DNA from: an uncultured Gammaproteobacteria bacterium | GTDB lineage: Bacteria; Pseudomonadota; Gammaproteobacteria; Pseudomonadales; Pseudohongiellaceae | NCBI GenBank assembly: GCA_903889815.1 | Contig: CAISYX010000053.1 | Location: forward strand, 1 to 10,127 | Length of the DNA stretch: 10,127 bases | Direction of reading: 5' to 3' | Shown here: positions 7,096 through 10,127 of the stretch, piece by piece | Layout: each line of letters begins with the position of its first letter | Numbering within the stretch: position 1 is the stretch's first letter | Position numbers and translations under genes: made by a program | Notes under the pieces: generated by a model | Databases searched by the model: none | What the model saw: only the letters and a program-made list of their open reading frames with translations | What the model was told of the DNA's origin: nothing

Positions 7096-7955
7096 GCCCA
7101 GTCTCCAAAAAGCACCAGCAGGAAGAACACAAAGACAGGCGCTGCTGCGGTAAGACTGTCGATCCTGTCGAGAACGCCGCCATGCCCCGGCAGCACAGTG
7201 CCACTGTCCTTCATGCCCTGACTGCGCTTGAGCATGCTCTCGAACAGATCTCCCATTACGCTGAAAACGGCAACACCCGTGGCTGTAGCAAGCCACAGGG
7301 CCGCACTGGCGCCATTGAGTGGGTGTACATACTGATGGACCGGATAGAGAAACAGAATGGCCAGAAGCACCGATGCCGTCATGCCTCCCCAGAATCCTGC
7401 CCAGGACTTGCCTGGGCTGACATGCGGCGCGAGCTTGCTGTGCCCCCAGGCTCTGCCTGCGAAGAATGCGCCGATATCCGCAATGCTTACCAGCGCGATG
7501 ACAGCGAAGACCATATAGCCCGCTGGATTGAGATACTTGAGCTGAACAAGGGCGCACCAGGTTGGCAACAGTGTCAGCAGTCCCATGACGGCAGTTCGGG
7601 AGCGGGTCGCCCACTGCGCTTGAGTGGCGGGGAAAGTCCTGATGAGCGTGAACGCATAGAACCAGAACAGCAAGCCAAGGCCGGTAACACCGATAACCAC
7701 CGGTTGCAAGAGCGTCTGTGCGGCAGGCCGAAGTCCAATTGCCAGAGCCAGCAGAAACATGACGAGAATGAAACCAAGCAGGTAGGCACCGCGCGCAAAT
7801 GCGCCCTGCAAGCCCATGAGTCTGGTCCATTCCATCACACCAATCAGCAGCACACCGCTGACGAAGAGAGCGAACTGGAAAGGGCTTGTCCAGAGAGTCG
7901 CAGCGACGAGCACCGCCAGCATGATCAGTGCCGTGATGACTCTGGTCTTAAGCAC
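7086..7955 (-). CDS. cdsA: Phosphatidate cytidylyltransferase CdsA
   Basis: Converts phosphatidic acid and CTP to CDP-diacylglycerol, precursor of all major phospholipids, in the inner membrane. The 289-residue product is strongly hydrophobic with about eight membrane segments. It carries the complete CDP-diglyceride synthase signature at 240-264 (S-M-L-K-R, then KDSG, then LPGHGGVLDR). The conserved SIADIGAFFAGRAWG lies at 157-171, with SPGKSWAGFWGG at 180-191. Length fits E. coli CdsA (285). The chosen start is GTG at 7955: it gives the family-like N-terminus (V/M)LKTRVITAL and has a strong AGGGGAG 8 nt upstream. The frame is open to 8225 and contains an ATG at 7985, but those extra residues are antisense-free overlap with uppS and lack family resemblance. 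The start overlaps the uppS stop by 8 nt. Confidence 0.96.
   Translation of the reverse strand: MLKTRVITALIMLAVLVAATLWTSPFQFALFVSGVLLIGVMEWTRLMGLQGAFARGAYLLGFILVMFLLALAIGLRPAAQTLLQPVVIGVTGLGLLFWFYAFTLIRTFPATQAQWATRSRTAVMGLLTLLPTWCALVQLKYLNPAGYMVFAVIALVSIADIGAFFAGRAWGHSKLAPHVSPGKSWAGFWGGMTASVLLAILFLYPVHQYVHPLNGASAALWLATATGVAVFSVMGDLFESMLKRSQGMKDSGTVLPGHGGVLDRIDSLTAAAPVFVFFLLVLFGDWAWQ
7103..7106 (-). promoter_or_regulatory. Shine-Dalgarno deciding the dxr start
   Basis: GGAG on the minus strand lies inside the 3' end of cdsA, 7 nt before the ATG at 7095 and 13 nt before the ATG at 7089. The spacing favours the start at 7095. Because cdsA terminates at 7086, dxr begins 10 nt before the cdsA stop, consistent with translational coupling. 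Confidence 0.6.
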
Positions 7956-8736
7956 CTCGGGAACTCCCCTGAGCCGGCTGTTCATCGCTGTGCGAAGGGG
8001 TATCCAGATGGCCGAAGCGGCGCGGACGTCGACGGTAGTCGACCATTGCGAGCTCGAAATGAGAATCGTCAAAATCCGGCCAGTAACAATCAGAAAAATA
8101 AAGTTCCGTGTATGCAAACTGCCAGAGCAGAAAATTGCTGATCCGGCTCTCGCCTCCAGTGCGAATGCACAAGTCCGGGGGAGGACAATCGGACAATGAA
8201 ATGACACTCTGAATTTCGGCCACATTGATCTGGCTGGCTTTCAGTGTTCCCAGCTCAACCTTTTCAGCCAGCAACCGGGCGGCTCGAGCAATATCCCACT
8301 GTCCGCCATAATCCGCAGCGACAGTGACCACTGTGCCAGTATTGTGGCGCGTAAGCTCTTCCACTTCCCGCATATGGGCCTGCAGGACGGGGGCAAAGCT
8401 TTCGCGATTTCCAATAAAGCAAAGCCGCACATTGTTGTTGTGCAGCTGCTTGATTTCCTTGCGCTTGAGCACCGCAAGAAAGAGCGCCAAAAGGCCTCTG
8501 ACTTCCTTGTTGGGGCGCAGCCAGTTCTCACTGCTGAAGGCAAACAGTGTCAGATATTTGATATTGCGGTTGAGGCAGGAATAGACGATTTGCTTGGCTG
8601 CTTCAGCGCCAGCCCGATGCCCTGCCGATCCTGACAATCCATTGACCCGTGCCCATCGATTGTTGCCATCCATTATGACGGCCACGTGTTGAGGAAGCTG
8701 GCCCGCATCGGGCACTGGTATGCTGGATTTATGCAT
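7948..8736 (-). CDS. uppS: Undecaprenyl diphosphate synthase (cis-prenyltransferase UppS / IspU)
   Basis: Condenses farnesyl diphosphate with eight isopentenyl diphosphates to C55 undecaprenyl diphosphate, the lipid carrier for peptidoglycan and O-antigen. The 262-residue protein carries the catalytic aspartate D23 in VAVIMDGNNRWA (18-29). GHRAGAEA follows at 39-46, then LTLFAFSSENWLRP (about 62-75). The C-terminal signature DLCIRTGGESRISNFLLWQ is followed by ELYFSDCYWPDF, which carries the magnesium-related glutamate. E. coli UppS is 253 residues; here the C-terminus has a short hydrophilic tail rich in Ser, Gln and Arg. The ATG at 8736 follows frr by 34 nt without a clear Shine-Dalgarno, and an imperfect palindrome lies just before it. 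No better start is visible, since downstream GTG codon 8 also lacks a site. The stop overlaps the cdsA start. Confidence 0.96.
   Translation of the reverse strand: MHKSSIPVPDAGQLPQHVAVIMDGNNRWARVNGLSGSAGHRAGAEAAKQIVYSCLNRNIKYLTLFAFSSENWLRPNKEVRGLLALFLAVLKRKEIKQLHNNNVRLCFIGNRESFAPVLQAHMREVEELTRHNTGTVVTVAADYGGQWDIARAARLLAEKVELGTLKASQINVAEIQSVISLSDCPPPDLCIRTGGESRISNFLLWQFAYTELYFSDCYWPDFDDSHFELAMVDYRRRPRRFGHLDTPSHSDEQPAQGSSRGA
7964..7970 (-). promoter_or_regulatory. Strong Shine-Dalgarno for cdsA inside uppS
   Basis: AGGGGAG on the minus strand sits 8 nt before the GTG at 7955, within the last codons of uppS. It is the most convincing ribosome-binding site in the window and decides for the GTG start over the upstream ATG at 7985. 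Confidence 0.75.
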
Positions 8737-8737
8737 C

Positions 8738-8751
8738 AGACATCTATGTCT
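8738..8751 (-). repeat. Inverted repeat immediately before the uppS start
   Basis: AGACAT-AG-ATGTCT on the transcript strand is a 6-bp inverted repeat with a 2-nt centre; as RNA it could form a 4-bp stem with a 6-nt loop. It ends 1 nt before the uppS ATG and occupies the place where a Shine-Dalgarno would normally be. It may be chance, an operator-like site, or a minor brake on initiation. Confidence 0.3.
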
Positions 8752-8770
8752 CTAAGGTGAAGTGACACTC

Positions 8771-9328
8771 CTACATGGAGAGCAGGTCTGATTCCTTGAC
8801 GCTGAAGCTCGCATCAATGGCAGCGATGAACTTGTCGGTCAGCTTCTGAATGCGCTCTTCCGCTCGACGCTGGTCATCTTCGCTGATGGCCTTTTCCTTG
8901 AGCAGATCCTTGAAGTCGCCATTGGCATCTCGCCGGATATTGCGCACGGCCACGCGGGCATTCTCAGCCTCGCCCTTCGCTTGCTTGGTGTACTCTCGGC
9001 GCGTTTCCTCGGTAAGTGCCGGCATCGGCACGCGAATGGACTCGCCGTTGTTGGACGGATTGAGCCCCAGATCCGACTTCATGATCGCTCGCTCCACTTC
9101 ACCGATCAGCGGACGCTCCCAGGGCACCACTACCAGACAGCGCCCGTCTTCCACCGTCACGTTGGCGAGTTGATTCAGGGGCGTGTCAGCGCCGTAGTAA
9201 GGCACCATGATGGTGTCAAGAAGGCTGGGATGTGCCCTGCCTGTGCGGATTTTCTTGAAGGCGGTTTCCAGAGCAACAACGCTTTTTTCCATGCGCTGTT
9301 CGGCATCCTTGATAATGTCGTCAATCAT
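8771..9328 (-). CDS. frr: Ribosome recycling factor
   Basis: With EF-G it splits post-termination ribosomes into subunits so they can start again; cytoplasmic and essential. The 185 residues equal the E. coli length. Domain I is the three-helix bundle formed by residues about 1-30 and 105-185. Domain II is the beta-rich insertion at about 31-104. Family motifs are KIRTGRAHPSLLD (26-38), LANVTVEDGR (54-63), SDLGLNPSNNG (85-95), IRVPMPALTEE (98-108) and ARVAVRNIRRDAN (124-136), with the conserved R132. The ATG at 9328 is preceded by GGGGA with 7 nt spacing. It lies 47 nt after pyrH and 34 nt before uppS, the usual pyrH-frr-uppS order. Confidence 0.98.
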   Translation of the reverse strand: MIDDIIKDAEQRMEKSVVALETAFKKIRTGRAHPSLLDTIMVPYYGADTPLNQLANVTVEDGRCLVVVPWERPLIGEVERAIMKSDLGLNPSNNGESIRVPMPALTEETRREYTKQAKGEAENARVAVRNIRRDANGDFKDLLKEKAISEDDQRRAEERIQKLTDKFIAAIDASFSVKESDLLSM

Positions 9329-9375
9329 CGTGCTGTCCCCATGGTTGCGGGCAAATTGAGAATGGTTCGAATTGT

Positions 9376-10107
9376 TCAGGGATTCTCTATGGTAGTGCCA
9401 TCCGGCACCCCCATCACATTGTTGAGCAAAGCACCTGGCTTGTTCATGTTGAACACCCGCACTGGTATATCGTGCTCGCGAATCAGGGCAATTGCAGTAA
9501 GGTCCATCACACCCAGCTTCTTCTCAAGCACTTCATCGAAGGTGAGGCGATCAAACTTGACCGCGTCCGGCACAAGATGCGGATCCGCGGAATAGACTCC
9601 ATCGACTTTCGTGGCCTTGAGCACTAGCTCGGCGTCAATCTCGATGCCACGCAGGCACGCGGCAGAATCCGTGGTGAAAAACGGATTGCCAGTGCCCGCT
9701 GCGAAAATTACGACATCGCCGGCACGCAGGTGGCGAATGGCGGTGCGACGATCGTAGTGCTCAACAACGCCACTCATGGGGATGGCCGACATGACGCGGG
9801 TGGCGATGCTGGCACGCTCCAGAGCGTCCCGCATGGCCAAAGCATTCATCACCGTCGCCAGCATTCCCATGTGGTCACCGGTAACTCGCTCCATTCCCGC
9901 AGCATTCAACGCAGCACCGCGAAACAGATTGCCCCCGCCGATCACCATGCCGATCTGGATTCCCAGACCTACCAGCTGCCCTACTTCCACGGCCATGCGG
10001 TCAAGCACCTTGGGATCGATGCCGAAATCGGCATCTCCCATCAAGGCTTCGCCGCTCAGTTTCAGGAGTATGCGCTTGTATTTCTTTTCAGCTTTTACCA
10101 TGAGCAT
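9376..10107 (-). CDS. pyrH: Uridylate kinase (UMP kinase) PyrH
   Basis: Phosphorylates UMP to UDP using ATP in pyrimidine nucleotide synthesis; the bacterial enzyme is a hexamer of the amino-acid kinase fold. The 243-residue product is full length (E. coli 241). Motifs in order are KRILLKLSGEAL (11-22), the glycine-rich VIGGGNLFRG (55-64), GDHMGMLATVMN (77-88), AGTGNPFFTTDSAA (137-150), LKATKVDGVY (163-172) and RVFNMNKPGAL (217-227). ATG at 10107 has AGGA only 4 nt upstream; a second in-frame ATG at 10101 has 10 nt spacing, so translation may start two codons later. Only 20 nt of upstream sequence are present, so no promoter can be judged. tsf is expected beyond the right edge. Confidence 0.98.
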   Translation of the reverse strand: MLMVKAEKKYKRILLKLSGEALMGDADFGIDPKVLDRMAVEVGQLVGLGIQIGMVIGGGNLFRGAALNAAGMERVTGDHMGMLATVMNALAMRDALERASIATRVMSAIPMSGVVEHYDRRTAIRHLRAGDVVIFAAGTGNPFFTTDSAACLRGIEIDAELVLKATKVDGVYSADPHLVPDAVKFDRLTFDEVLEKKLGVMDLTAIALIREHDIPVRVFNMNKPGALLNNVMGVPDGTTIENP

Positions 10108-10127
10108 GCCATCCTGTCCGTACTGCC

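Noticed and set aside
7096..7830. 245-codon upstream extension of the dxr frame
   Set aside because: It overlaps cdsA in another frame, is rich in Cys/Arg/His/Trp without family resemblance, and DXR homology begins near 7095.
7089..8141. Plus-strand open frame of 350 codons antisense to cdsA and uppS
   Set aside because: Its composition is Glu/Arg/Gln/His-rich with no recognisable domain, and it lies wholly opposite two well-supported genes. It is explained by codon bias of the real genes.

Overview
The window is a contiguous, single-strand piece of the conserved envelope and housekeeping cluster of Gammaproteobacteria. All nine genes are on the minus strand. Read in the direction of transcription, from high to low coordinates, they are pyrH - frr - uppS - cdsA - dxr - rseP - bamA - skp - lpxD. 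This is the order known from Pseudomonas and Escherichia. tsf/rpsB would be expected just beyond the right edge, and fabZ/lpxA just beyond the left edge. GC content looks moderate (low-to-mid 50s by eye). Protein matches are typical of a free-living, probably aquatic gammaproteobacterium of the Pseudomonadales/Cellvibrionales breadth, but the genus cannot be fixed from sequence alone.

Layout: pyrH (9376-10107) makes UDP, and frr (8771-9328) recycles ribosomes. uppS (7948-8736) makes undecaprenyl diphosphate, cdsA (7086-7955) makes CDP-diacylglycerol, and dxr (5866-7095) is the committed MEP-pathway step that feeds UppS. rseP (4374-5765) is the site-2 protease of the envelope stress response. 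bamA (1653-4325) is the outer-membrane protein insertase, skp (1069-1581) is a periplasmic chaperone that delivers clients to it, and lpxD (1-1042, missing only its extreme C-terminus) is the third acyltransferase step of lipid A synthesis. Together they cover lipid carriers, phospholipid, lipid A, outer-membrane protein assembly and envelope stress sensing.

uppS/cdsA overlap by 8 nt and cdsA/dxr by 10 nt; the other gaps are 26-100 nt. This suggests one long operon, possibly with internal entry points. Three starts are GTG (cdsA, skp, lpxD). The correct starts of cdsA, dxr and rseP lie well inside longer open frames, so automatic calls would tend to over-extend them. No tRNA, rRNA, mobile element, CRISPR array, phage gene, convincing terminator or plus-strand gene was found, and no gap exceeds 100 nt.

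No undescribed system is visible. The points worth a second look are modest: an enlarged BamA surface loop with a short tandem Asp/Asn/Gly repeat, a second enlarged BamA loop, a potentially structured dxr-rseP spacer, and small inverted repeats at the lpxD and uppS starts.
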